Assembly (NCBI RefSeq): GCF_015356825.1 | Contig: NZ_JAACYW010000007.1 | Span: forward strand, 1-64,000 | Direction: 5' to 3' | DNA length: 64,000 nt | Origin: Catenulispora rubra | GTDB lineage: Bacteria; Actinomycetota; Actinomycetes; Streptomycetales; Catenulisporaceae | In this document: positions 1 through 7,517 of the stretch, in pieces | Layout: the number at the start of each line of letters is the position of its first letter | How positions within the stretch are numbered: position 1 is the stretch's first letter | The notes under the pieces: model-generated | The model's database searches: none | Seen by the model: the letters and a program-made list of their open reading frames with translations, nothing else | Told to the model about the DNA's origin: nothing | Program-made: the position numbers and the translations under genes

Positions 1-480
1 ACAGAGTGGGACGATTGGCGTGCGGTGGGGCGGCGGTCGGGGAGTGATGTTCGCGGCTCGCAAGCTCATGCTGTCCGCTTCCGGTCGGCTGCTTCGCTCG
101 ATGCCGAAGGCACTCGTACCAACGGGATCGTCGGTACCAACGGGATCGTCGGCCGGGCCGGCACGACTGGTCACGGTCGCCGCGCCCCATGGCGTGCCGA
201 CGGCGGCACCGACCAGGCAAACCGGGCCGTCGCAGGCGCACCGGACCAGCCGGGCGCGCTCGGCGGCGGCCACGCGCCGGGCCCAGTCGCAGGGCGGCTG
301 CCCGGTCTCGGCGTGGACGGCGGCGCTCAGCGCCGCCAGGTCGGCGGCGGCTCCGGCCCGGTGGCGGGCGAGGATCGCGGCGCCGAGGGCGAGCACCGCT
401 CCGGCGAGGGCCGTCAGTAGGCCCGCCAGGAGCGCGGCGCAGATCGTGGCCGAGCCGCGATCACGGGTCCGGGTCGGCAT
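1..480 (-). CDS. TadE-like secreted protein (Rv3655c family), 3' end cut by window edge
   Basis: The minus-strand frame is open from an ATG at 480 to base 1, so at least 160 residues are present and the C-terminus is missing. The protein begins with a short Arg-rich head (MPTRTRDRGSAT), then one hydrophobic helix at about residues 12-38, then a small Cys-containing Ala-rich extracytoplasmic part. This is the layout of the TadE-like protein that closes actinobacterial tad clusters, next to a DEAD/DEAH helicase. Its start lies 20 bp inside the tadE-like gene, so the two are translationally coupled. Residues around 110-121 read GTDDPVGTDDPVGT because of an 18-bp tandem duplication. Family assignment is by position and architecture. 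Confidence 0.72.
   Translation of the reverse strand, partial: MPTRTRDRGSATICAALLAGLLTALAGAVLALGAAILARHRAGAAADLAALSAAVHAETGQPPCDWARRVAAAERARLVRCACDGPVCLVGAAVGTPWGAATVTSRAGPADDPVGTDDPVGTSAFGIERSSRPEADSMSLRAANITPRPPPHRTPIVPLC
117..152. repeat. 18-bp perfect tandem duplication inside the TadE-like gene
   Basis: The unit taccaacgggatcgtcgg occurs twice in a row (117-134, 135-152). It is in frame and adds six residues (a second TDDPVG copy), so it probably arose by slippage without breaking the gene. Confidence 0.9.
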
Positions 481-844
481 GGGTGTCCTCGCTTCCCACA
501 GTGGTTTCGTCGGCCTCATAGGCATCGGCGTGCACGGTGAACGCCCGCAGCAGCGGCACCTCGGCCACCGGCGCCGAGACCGTGACGTGGATCAGGCCGT
601 CCTCGGTGCCGATGCGCACCGAAGCGCCTGGCAGGGCGCGGCCGACAGCCGCCCCGACCTCCGCCGCCGACTCGCCGCGCGCCGCCGCTCGGGCTCCCAG
701 CCGCGCGGCGTCGAGGCAGCGGATCTGTGTCGCCAGCCCGGTCAGGACCCCGGCCAACGCCACTGTGAACAGCACCAGGCTCGGGATGGCCAGTGCGGCT
801 TCGACCGTGGCGTAACCGGCGTCCCGCCGTCTTCGCCGGTGCAT
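461..844 (-). CDS. TadE-family pilus assembly protein
   Basis: 127 residues. An Arg-rich N-terminus (MHRRRRRDAGYATVEAALAI) leads into one long hydrophobic helix. G-x-ATVEAALA is the TadE/prepilin-like signature, in which Glu follows the cleavage or membrane-entry site. The rest is a small extracytoplasmic domain. TadE proteins are minor pseudopilins of the Flp/Tad system. The ATG at 844 was chosen over upstream alternatives because it overlaps the stop of the DUF4244 gene (TGATG) and starts directly at the basic head. The 3' end overlaps the next gene by 20 bp, as expected in one operon. Confidence 0.82.
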   Translation of the reverse strand: MHRRRRRDAGYATVEAALAIPSLVLFTVALAGVLTGLATQIRCLDAARLGARAAARGESAAEVGAAVGRALPGASVRIGTEDGLIHVTVSAPVAEVPLLRAFTVHADAYEADETTVGSEDTHADPDP

Positions 845-1020
845 CAGAACGCTGTGGTGAGCGCCTTGCGCAGAACCGCCGAGAGGCCGTTCTGCACCGC
901 CGGACTCGTGATCACCTTGTACAAGATCACTGCGAAGGCGCACGCCGCGAGTGTTCCAAGCGTGTACTCGACGGTCGACATGCCCCGGTCCCGGTGGCGT
1001 CGTCGGCGAATGAGTCTCAT
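844..1020 (-). CDS. DUF4244 small membrane protein, putative Flp-type pilin
   Basis: 58 residues: basic head (RLIRRRRHRDRG), then MSTVEYTLGTLAACAFAVILYKVI, a single transmembrane helix, and a short tail. The G/MSTVEYT motif resembles the prepilin-peptidase site of Flp pilins, with Glu five residues into the mature part, so this is the likely structural pilin of the cluster. The ATG at 1020 has a strong GGAAGGAAG ribosome-binding site about 7 bp upstream. A longer TTG start at 1035 lacks one and would place the Shine-Dalgarno inside the gene. It lies between tadC and tadE. Confidence 0.82.
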   Translation of the reverse strand: MRLIRRRRHRDRGMSTVEYTLGTLAACAFAVILYKVITSPAVQNGLSAVLRKALTTAF

Positions 1021-1054
1021 GGTTCTTCCTTCCAATGAAATGAGGGGTCTGAGG

Positions 1055-1759
1055 TCAGAGCAGGTGGTGGGCCAGGCCCAGGACGATCGGGATGACCCCG
1101 ATCAGGACGAACGCGGGCAGGAAGCACCCGGCCAGCGGCGCCACGCCCCGCACCCCGGCTCGCCGAGCGGCGGCCGTGCTCGCGGCGTGCCGCTCCTTGC
1201 GCAGATCGGTGGCGCAGGCGCGGATCGTGGCGACCGGCGGCGCGCCGGACAGGCCGGCCCGGCCGATGGCTTCGGCGACCGGCCGCAGTCCGGGCTCGGC
1301 GGCGACCACGCGCCAGGTGGCGACCGGGTTGCCGCCGAGCCGCAGCAGCTGCGCGACCTCCTGGAACCGGTCGGCCAGCTCGGCCGCCGCCTGCTCGCCG
1401 AGCGTGGTGAGCCGGCCCGGCGGCCGCAGGCAGTACGCCACCACCTCGGCCGCGCGCAGCGGATCCGCGCCGGAGGCCAGGCACGCGGCCAGCAGATCAG
1501 CGGCTACCGGCGATATGCGTGCGGCCGCTTCGCCTTGCCGTCGTTGGCTGCGGGCCGTGGACCAGGGGTTGTGTCTCAGACGTTTGAGAAAGCCTGACCA
1601 CGGTCGCGAATGCGACGGATCCGTGGCGCCGTCCGGCGAAGCCAGAAAAGCCAACCGCCGCGCGGGCCGGTCCCGGTGCCGTTGAGGCCAGCACAGCACC
1701 GACAAGCCCGCCGACACTCCGGCCGCGACCCCGGTGAACGCGATGCCGAGGACGCTCAT
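1055..1759 (-). CDS. tadC: TadC-like type II secretion system F protein
   Basis: 234 residues with an N-terminal membrane helix (VLGIAFTGVAAGVSAGLSVL), a central cytoplasmic part containing the T2SF-type stretch (AADLLAACLASGADPLRAAE... LADRFQEVAQLLRLGGNP), and C-terminal hydrophobic segments ending GVIPIVLGLAHHLL. T2SF proteins form the inner-membrane platform of the Tad secretion ATPase. The ATG at 1759 overlaps the tadB stop as ATGA and has GGAGG 7 bp upstream, so it is preferred over the longer open frame that starts at 1840. Confidence 0.85.
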   Translation of the reverse strand: MSVLGIAFTGVAAGVSAGLSVLCWPQRHRDRPARRLAFLASPDGATDPSHSRPWSGFLKRLRHNPWSTARSQRRQGEAAARISPVAADLLAACLASGADPLRAAEVVAYCLRPPGRLTTLGEQAAAELADRFQEVAQLLRLGGNPVATWRVVAAEPGLRPVAEAIGRAGLSGAPPVATIRACATDLRKERHAASTAAARRAGVRGVAPLAGCFLPAFVLIGVIPIVLGLAHHLL

Positions 1760-2568
1760 GACAACGCCTCCGCCGATCGCGCGATGCGGTCCATCCACAT
1801 CACGCCGCCGAGCACGAAGGCGATCCCCAGCACCAGACACGTCTCGCCGATCCCGGTGTGCAGCAGCATGGGGACCGGCGAGAGTCCCATCCCGGAGCCG
1901 ATCACCAGCCCCACCACCGGCAACAGCGCCAGCAGCCGCGCCGAGGTGCGGATCCCCGCGAGCTCGGCGTCCAGCTCGCGCCGCTGAGCCCGTTCGGCCC
2001 GGAGCCCGTCGGCCAGCTCGCCGATCGCCGGGGTCATCCCCGCGCCACCCTCGGCGACCTGCCAGCAGGCGGCAAGCGCGGCAAGGGCTTCACGGCCCGG
2101 CGTTCCGGCCGCGGAACGCAGCACCGTCACGACGTCGTCGCCGGTACTGAGCGGTCCGGCGAGATAGACCGCCAGATCCGGGCACGCGCCGGACGCGGCG
2201 TCATGCAACGCCTCGCGCGCCTCCCGGCCGGCGTGTAGCTCGGAGCAGATGGTGACGCAGAGTTCGATGACCTCGGTCTGCCGGCGCTCGACGGCCAGCC
2301 GTGCGGTGTGCGCCGTCCAGGCCCGATACCCACACCACGCTCCGAACGGCACCAGGAACGCCAGCACCGCCGAGCGCGCCGCCACAGAACTGAGGACCCC
2401 CAACGCGATCGCCGACAGCACCGTCGGCCACGCACCGGCCAGCCGCAATCGCCATCTCGGCCCGCGCGGACCGCCCAGCACCGCGGTCTCCAGCCGTCGG
2501 CGCGCGCCCGGCCCGGGGAAGGTCAGTACCGCCGAAGCCGCCAGAAGACCTGCGAACGCGGAGTTCAT
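1756..2568 (-). CDS. tadB: TadB-like type II secretion system F protein
   Basis: 270 residues. There are two N-terminal membrane segments (about 1-20, and 46-75 with AGAWPTVLSAIALGVLSSVAARSA), a soluble T2SF domain (EVIELCVTICSELHAGREAREALHDAA, then ALAACWQVAEGGAGMTPAIGELADGLR), and two C-terminal helices. It partners TadC in the membrane platform of the pilus machine. The ATG at 2568 overlaps the tadA stop (ATGA) and is preceded by GAGGAGG. Length and topology match actinobacterial TadB. Confidence 0.87.
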   Translation of the reverse strand: MNSAFAGLLAASAVLTFPGPGARRRLETAVLGGPRGPRWRLRLAGAWPTVLSAIALGVLSSVAARSAVLAFLVPFGAWCGYRAWTAHTARLAVERRQTEVIELCVTICSELHAGREAREALHDAASGACPDLAVYLAGPLSTGDDVVTVLRSAAGTPGREALAALAACWQVAEGGAGMTPAIGELADGLRAERAQRRELDAELAGIRTSARLLALLPVVGLVIGSGMGLSPVPMLLHTGIGETCLVLGIAFVLGGVMWMDRIARSAEALS

Positions 2569-4073
2569 CGGTGGCCTCCTCTGCGCGACGGAGAGGGCCC
2601 GTAGTCGGCGACGAACGGTTCGTCCGGATCGCTTCCCCTAGGCGCACTGCCCGCATCGGCCGCGCTCTTGAGGACCGGCAAGAGACGATCAGCCTCAGCC
2701 AAGGCTTCCTGCCAGCCGGCGAGCTTCTCCAGATCGGCGTCGGTGTCCCCGTTCCGCTGTTCCTGTGGGGGCTCTGCACCTGTCTGCCGGACGTCCAGGC
2801 CCAGCAGCTGGCTGAGTCGTTCCGAACCAGGGCCGTAGGTCGCCGTCCCGGCAGCATCGAAATCCACGGCGGGCAGTACCTCGGTCTCCCCGAACCCGCG
2901 GTCGACGACGCCGATCGACGCCAGCCGCCGTTTTCCCTTCTCCCGCACCAGATGCACGACCGCCTGCACCGCGGACGCCAGCTGCGCGTGCAGCGCACCG
3001 CGCTCCAGTCCGGCCGGGGCAGCAAGGGCTTCGACCCGCGCCACGACGTCCTCGACGCCGTTCGCGTGCAACGTCGCCGCGCATCCGTCGTGCCCGGTGT
3101 TCATGGCCGCCAGCAGCTCCAGCACCTCGGGCCCGCGCACCTCGCCGACCACGACCCGATCCGGCCGCATCCGCAGCGCCTGCCGCACCAGCGTCCGCAG
3201 GTTCACCGCGCCGCGGTTTTCCTGATTCGCGGTCCGGCACTGGAGGCGCGCCACATGCGGATGATCGACGACCACCTCGGCGCATTCCTCGGTCACCACG
3301 ATCCGCTCGTCGGCCGGCACCAGGCCGAGCAGCGCGCCGAGCAGCGTGGTCTTGCCGCTGCCGGTGCCACCGGTGACCAGATACGACACCCTCGCGGTGG
3401 CGACGGCCCGCAACAGGCGCGCGCCGTGCTCGGTGGTCATCCCACCGGCCGTGAGCCGGTCCATGGTGAACGCTTGGCGCGGCGGGACCCGCAGGGAGAT
3501 CAGCGTTCCCCGGACGGCCACCGGAGGCAGCACCGCGTGCAGCCGGGCGCCGTCGGGCAGCACCCCGTCGACGCACGGCGCGGCGTCGTCGAGGCGGCGT
3601 CCGGCGTGCGCGGCCAGCCGCTGCGCGAGCCGCCTTACCGCGGCCTCGTCGGGGAAGCGCACATCGGCGCGGCTCAACGTCCCGGCACGTTCGATCCACA
3701 CCGAGTCCGGCGCGTTCACCAGGACGTCGGTGACCTCCGGATCGGACAGGAAACGGTCCAGCACGCCGGCGCCGGTGAGTTCGGAACGGACCTGATACGC
3801 CGCCGCGCGCAGATCGCGGCCGTCGAGCATGCAGCCCTCGGCCCGAAGTGCCGCGAGGATCGCCTGCATGTCGACCCGGACCGGCGGGGTGGCAAGCCTG
3901 CTCCGCACCCGGTCCACGAGCCCTGCGTTCAACCGCAGCCGTTCCGATCCGGGCAGCGGGGCTGAGGACATGGACGGGGACATCGAAGGGGACATCGAAG
4001 GGGACATCGACGCCGACACCGGGGAGGACTTCGGCGAGGGCGGCGTCCTCGGCGAAGGCGGCGGCGCGTTCAT
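2565..4073 (-). CDS. tadA: TadA/CpaF-type secretion ATPase
   Basis: 502 residues. After a Pro/Ser/Met-rich low-complexity head (residues 1-40) comes the N-terminal CpaF domain, then the RecA-like ATPase with Walker A GGTGSGKT at 235-242. Next are an Asp box (VVTEECAEV), the Walker B region DRVVVGEVRG near 305, and the His box AATLHANG. It powers assembly of the Tad/Flp pilus or secretion apparatus. The head contains four tandem MSPS-type repeats encoded by a 12-bp repeat. The ATG at 4073 overlaps the stop of the upstream ssd/cpaE gene. Family identity is certain. The exact substrate (pilus or secreted protein) is not shown by the sequence. Confidence 0.93.
   Translation of the reverse strand: MNAPPPSPRTPPSPKSSPVSASMSPSMSPSMSPSMSSAPLPGSERLRLNAGLVDRVRSRLATPPVRVDMQAILAALRAEGCMLDGRDLRAAAYQVRSELTGAGVLDRFLSDPEVTDVLVNAPDSVWIERAGTLSRADVRFPDEAAVRRLAQRLAAHAGRRLDDAAPCVDGVLPDGARLHAVLPPVAVRGTLISLRVPPRQAFTMDRLTAGGMTTEHGARLLRAVATARVSYLVTGGTGSGKTTLLGALLGLVPADERIVVTEECAEVVVDHPHVARLQCRTANQENRGAVNLRTLVRQALRMRPDRVVVGEVRGPEVLELLAAMNTGHDGCAATLHANGVEDVVARVEALAAPAGLERGALHAQLASAVQAVVHLVREKGKRRLASIGVVDRGFGETEVLPAVDFDAAGTATYGPGSERLSQLLGLDVRQTGAEPPQEQRNGDTDADLEKLAGWQEALAEADRLLPVLKSAADAGSAPRGSDPDEPFVADYGPSPSRRGGHR
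3967..4014. repeat. 12-bp tandem repeat, four copies, in the tadA 5' end
   Basis: Units GACATGGACGGG, GACATCGAAGGG (twice) and GACATCGACGCC follow each other without a gap. On the coding strand they give repeated Met-Ser-Pro-Ser type tetrapeptides in the disordered N-terminus of TadA. Copy number is likely to vary between strains. Confidence 0.9.
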
Positions 4074-5776
4074 GCCGCCGCCCGGGACTCGGAGCGCCGT
4101 GCGGGCGCCAGGCCGAACAGGTCGTCCAGGAAGCCGCGGCAGAATGCGGAGACGCTGCCCCGCGCACTGGAGCCTGGCGGTTCGCCATGTTCGGCGGCCA
4201 CCGAGAGCCGTCGCTCGGCCCCGATCACCCCGGCCAGCGGCAAGCCGCCCATGACATCCGTTATGTCCAGCGGCTCCAGCCCGCCGGGAGCCGGCAGCCG
4301 CACCACCACGCGCAGGTCCGGCGACACCAGCCGGACCGCCGCGGCCAACTGCGAGGCCGCCGCGGAGGCCCGCACCTCGGCCGGGACCACCATCAGTGTC
4401 ACGTTCGCCAGGGCCAGCGCCTCGGTCGCGGCCTCGTCGAGCGAGCGGGGCAGGTCGACCACGACCAGGTCACCGGCCTGCGCCAACGCCGTGAGCACGG
4501 CGCGCACCGGCTCGGCGGCCACCGCCGGAAGCGGGACGTCGGTCCGGGTGTGCGGCCAGGTGAGGATCGGCAGGCCGCGCCGCGGCCGGGCCGTCGCCCG
4601 CGCCATGCTGTCGGCGCGGTCCTGAGCGGAAGGGCTGCCGACTTCCCAGGATGCCTCTGAATCAGAGTTTTCCGGGGTGATCACGGGCGCCCGGGAAAGA
4701 GATTCCGCTGATGAACCGTCACCATTGAGCCGGCGTCCGATTCGTCGCGCTCCGGCGGTTTCCTTACGGCTCGGCGAACCGCCGCCGGACCACAGTTCCT
4801 CGTCGATGTCGGGGGATCCGTCGTCATACAAGGGATTCGCGGAAGCGCCGCCAATGTCGCCGCCGACGCCCGGGGACTCCGGCCGGAGCCACGGATCGGC
4901 CTTTCCCGGATCGACCGGGGTCCCGCTGTCGTACCAGGGATCCTCGGCGGTTCCCGGGCGGGCGCCGAGCCAGCCGGGGCCGTCGTCCTCGCCGGGCCGG
5001 GCCCGCGGCCAGGCCAGCACCGGCAACCGGTCCGCGCCCTCCTCGCCGAAGCCCAGGCCGCCGGCCAGGCCGTGGCGGGAATGCGCCGCGTAGGTCGGCA
5101 GCGCGTCCCGCAGCGAGCGCCCGGACAGCCGGCCGTCGCGCCACTGTGCCAGCTCCGACCAGCGCGGACCCGGCTCGGTCTCCAGGCCGAAGAGCAGGTC
5201 GATGCCGCCGCCGGCGGGGTCCAGGTCCACCAGTGTGGAACGCAGGCCCCGGCGCACGCCGGCCAGGGCCAGCGCGGCGGCCAGGGTCGAGCCGCCGGCC
5301 CCGCCGCGCCCGGACAGCACCGCGACCACCGCTCCGGGCTCCTCGCGGGGGCTGTCGGCCTCGGCGAGCAGACCGGCCAGCCAGCGTTCGCAGTCCGGCA
5401 GGATCAGCACGTGGGCGGCACCCAGCGCGCTCCCGCGCTGCCAGACCGAGGCGTCGTCCAGGTCGCGGCCGATGAGTGCCACCTCCGGGCGGCGCGGCAG
5501 CCCGGCGCGGGCCACCTCGCCGGTCTGGTCGACGCCGACGAGCACCAGCGGTGCGGCGCTCCAGCGGTGGCGCGCGGCACTCGGCCCGGGCACGATCTCG
5601 ATCCGCACCCCGGCCTCGGCCGCCACCCGCAACAGCGCCTCGGCCAAGGCCGGGTCGGCGGTGACGGCCAGCGGGGCCGGGGCCGGACCGGGCCCGGGTT
5701 CGTACCGTGATTCGGGCCCTGACCTGCGGTTCCGGTCTGGCCGGCGGGACGCAGGATGCTGCGTGACCTCTCGCAT
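4070..5776 (-). CDS. ssd: Septum-site-determining/CpaE-like MinD-family ATPase
   Basis: 568 residues. A receiver-like N-terminal domain (about 35-145) is followed by a ParA/MinD ATPase with a deviant P-loop SGRGGAGGSTL at 155-165, the A' motif TLVDLDPAGGGID, and the later DLVVVDLPR. This is the Ssd (Rv3660c) / CpaE family at the head of actinobacterial tad operons; CpaE homologues localise the Tad machine. Roughly residues 261-400 are a Gly/Ser/Asp/Pro-rich insertion, flanked by two similar motifs (LPVLAWPRAR at 251 and LPILTWPHTR at 402). The ATG at 5776 has GGGAG 5 bp upstream. It is the first gene of the leftward operon. Confidence 0.85.
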   Translation of the reverse strand: MREVTQHPASRRPDRNRRSGPESRYEPGPGPAPAPLAVTADPALAEALLRVAAEAGVRIEIVPGPSAARHRWSAAPLVLVGVDQTGEVARAGLPRRPEVALIGRDLDDASVWQRGSALGAAHVLILPDCERWLAGLLAEADSPREEPGAVVAVLSGRGGAGGSTLAAALALAGVRRGLRSTLVDLDPAGGGIDLLFGLETEPGPRWSELAQWRDGRLSGRSLRDALPTYAAHSRHGLAGGLGFGEEGADRLPVLAWPRARPGEDDGPGWLGARPGTAEDPWYDSGTPVDPGKADPWLRPESPGVGGDIGGASANPLYDDGSPDIDEELWSGGGSPSRKETAGARRIGRRLNGDGSSAESLSRAPVITPENSDSEASWEVGSPSAQDRADSMARATARPRRGLPILTWPHTRTDVPLPAVAAEPVRAVLTALAQAGDLVVVDLPRSLDEAATEALALANVTLMVVPAEVRASAAASQLAAAVRLVSPDLRVVVRLPAPGGLEPLDITDVMGGLPLAGVIGAERRLSVAAEHGEPPGSSARGSVSAFCRGFLDDLFGLAPARRSESRAAA

Positions 5777-6256
5777 GGCGGCTCCCTGGGATCGGGCCCG
5801 CCTTCGGTCGGCGGGACACGGGCCCAGGGTCGCCGAGGAATCGCAGAGTGCGCCAGGACTGCCGGAAGGACTTGTGGATAAACCCGGCTTGGGGATAACC
5901 GCTATCCCCCGTTCGGCCCAGCGGCTACGCGGTTATTGGATGCGGCGTCTTAGTTCGTGTGCGAACTTGTGGATTTCTCAGGAAGATTTAAACCGGGTCG
6001 CGGGATATCCGAACGTCGGTTGTCGGAACTGTGCCGGATCAACGGTGGATCTGTGCCGGAACTGGAGACGGAACTCTGAGAGTTCTGTCTCGGAACTGTG
6101 CCGGAACTGTGCCGTGAGGGGGCATGGAGCAGCCCGCGGGGACCCTTGACGGGGCCCGCAGGGCGGTCGGCGTGAACCGGATGTCAGCACAACCTACGGG
6201 CCCGGCGACCCGACCGCCGCCGCCCGGGACCGGGCGGGGCGCGGCTGTGACATCGC
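5777..6256. other. Intergenic region with short dispersed repeats and a 15-bp palindrome
   Basis: There is no convincing gene between the ssd operon start and the 6C RNA. The stretch 6024-6114 holds four copies of CTGTGCCG (6029, 6051, 6096, 6107), mostly within CGGAACTGTGCC-like units. It also holds a perfect palindrome GAACTCTGAGAGTTC at 6071-6085. A single DnaA-box-like TGTGGATAA lies at 5873-5881. The leftward operon promoter must lie here, but I cannot place it. Short reading frames across the repeats encode only repeat-derived peptides. Confidence 0.6.
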
Positions 6257-6372
6257 AAGAAACGAAGAAAAGTGAAGACCCCCGCCGGGGGGGAGAGCGG
6301 GGGTCTTCTCCACGACCAGGCTCGGGGGGGAGGAGCCGGGCCGTGGTAGCACGGTCGCGAACGATCCGTGAC
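6257..6372 (-). ncRNA. 6C: 6C small RNA (two C-loop hairpins plus U-rich terminator)
   Basis: Read on the minus strand there are two consecutive strong hairpins. The first pairs CCACG...GGCTC with GAGCC...CGTGG (6346-6310) and carries C7 in its loop. The second pairs GAAGACCCCCGC with GCGGGGGTCTTC (6308-6274, a perfect 12-bp stem) and again carries C7 in its loop. A U-rich tail ACTTTTCTTCGTTTCTT (6273-6257) follows, as in a terminator. Two stem-loops each with at least six loop cytosines define the actinobacterial 6C RNA. In M. tuberculosis the 6C RNA (B11) lies between ssd (Rv3660c) and the HAD gene Rv3661, exactly the neighbours here. 6C RNAs pair with G-rich mRNA sites through the C loops. 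The 5' end (about 6372) is inferred from a possible promoter (TTGCAT at 6405-6400, CACCAT at 6382-6377). Confidence 0.9.
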
Positions 6373-6376
6373 TTCC

Positions 6377-6405
6377 ATGGTGTACCCGAGGCTCGCAGAA
6401 TGCAA
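6377..6405 (-). promoter_or_regulatory. Possible promoter of the 6C RNA
   Basis: On the minus strand TTGCAT (6405-6400) is followed 17 bp later by CACCAT (6382-6377), a weak -35/-10 pair that would start transcription near 6371, about 25 nt before the first 6C hairpin. The match to consensus is only moderate. Confidence 0.4.
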
Positions 6406-6542
6406 ACCCCGCCCTCATCCATTACGCCGAATGACTGAAGAGCCACCGTCGGCGGGGGGTAACTGCGCTTCAAAGCCGTCACTGAGGGCGCATCTGTAGC
6501 GGTCCCGACGTAGGACCTACCAACGACGCTATCCTCGATTGT

Positions 6543-7388
6543 GTGGATGAGCATGCGGACGCACGTGCGGATGGCGCGGGCCGTCCGGCGGCCTTCTTCG
6601 ACCTGGACAAGACGATCATCGCCAAGTCCTCGACCCTGGCCTTCGGCCGTTCGTTCTACAACGGCGGCCTGATCAACCGGCGCACCGTGCTGCGGACGGC
6701 GTACGCCCAGTTCGTGTACCTGGCCGGCGGCGCGGACCACGACCAGATGGAGCGCATGCGGCAGTTCCTGTCCGCCATGGCCACCGGCTGGGACGTCGAA
6801 CAGGTCAAGGACATCGTCGCCGAGACCCTGCACGACCTGATCGACCCGTTGATCTACTCCGAGGCCGCGGCGCTCATCGCCGAGCACAAGGCCGCCGGGC
6901 GCGACGTGGTGATCGTCTCCACCTCCGGCTCGGAGGTAGTCGAGCCGATCGCCGAGATGCTCGGCGCGGACCTGGCGATCGGCACCCGGATGGCGGTCGG
7001 CGAGGACGGCAAGTACAGCGGCGAGATCGAGTTCTACGCCTACGCCGAGAACAAGGCCAAGGCGATCCAGGAGCTGGCCGCCGAGCGCGGCTACGACCTG
7101 AGCAGGTCCTTCGCCTACAGCGACTCCGCGACGGACGTCCCGATGCTGGAGTCCGTGGGCCACCCCTACGCGGTCAACCCCGACCGCGCCCTGCGCAAGG
7201 AGGCGACGGCGCGCGAGTGGCCGATCCTGGTCTTCGACAAGCCGGTGGCGCTGCGCTCCCGGGTCGGCGAGCTGGCGGCCCGGCCGGCGGTGTCCGGAAC
7301 GGCCCTGGGCCTGGCTCTGGCGACCGCGGGGACCATCTGGTGGTTGGGGACGCGCGGCCGGCGCCGGCGGCGCTCTGACTTCGTCTGA
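6543..7388 (+). CDS. HAD-IB family phosphatase (SerB-like), membrane-anchored C-terminus
   Basis: 281 residues. HAD motif I FFDLDKTI is at about 18-25, motif II is VVIVSTSGSEVV, and the motif III/IV region is AYSDSATDVPMLESVG, with the cap typical of SerB/phosphoserine-phosphatase-like HAD-IB proteins. A C-terminal hydrophobic helix (GTALGLALATAGTIWWLG) is followed by a basic tail, suggesting membrane anchoring. It is the counterpart of M. tuberculosis Rv3661 by position beside ssd. The substrate is unknown. The GTG at 6543 sits about 7 bp after a TATCCT -10-like box (6530-6535), so the mRNA may be leaderless. Confidence 0.85.
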   Translation: MDEHADARADGAGRPAAFFDLDKTIIAKSSTLAFGRSFYNGGLINRRTVLRTAYAQFVYLAGGADHDQMERMRQFLSAMATGWDVEQVKDIVAETLHDLIDPLIYSEAAALIAEHKAAGRDVVIVSTSGSEVVEPIAEMLGADLAIGTRMAVGEDGKYSGEIEFYAYAENKAKAIQELAAERGYDLSRSFAYSDSATDVPMLESVGHPYAVNPDRALRKEATAREWPILVFDKPVALRSRVGELAARPAVSGTALGLALATAGTIWWLGTRGRRRRRSDFV

Positions 7389-7454
7389 GCCTGTTACGGC
7401 GGATCTGTCCGACTTGAGCTTGCTCAGCTACCTCAGCGCGACAATTCGGGGTGG

Positions 7455-7517
7455 CCGGGCCAGCCGGGCCAGCCGGGTCAGTTGGGTCAGTTGGGTCAGA
7501 TGGAGCGGCCGGGTCAG
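7455..7517. repeat. 9-bp tandem repeat (ccgggccag type)
   Basis: Five consecutive 9-mers run from 7455 to 7499 (ccgggccag twice, ccgggtcag, ttgggtcag twice), then a diverged unit and another ccgggtcag that includes the stop codon of the potassium-channel gene. The repeat lies in the convergent gap after the HAD gene. No hairpin terminator is visible there. Confidence 0.8.

Noticed and set aside
2571-3965. Long plus-strand frame (464 aa) opposite tadA
   Set aside because: It is an antisense shadow of tadA; the minus frame has Walker motifs and coupled starts, while this one has no recognisable domain.
5978-6190. Minus-strand frame with QFRH repeats upstream of the tad operon
   Set aside because: It is made only of the short CTGTGCCG-type repeats and has no start context or family; it looks like a noncoding repeat region.
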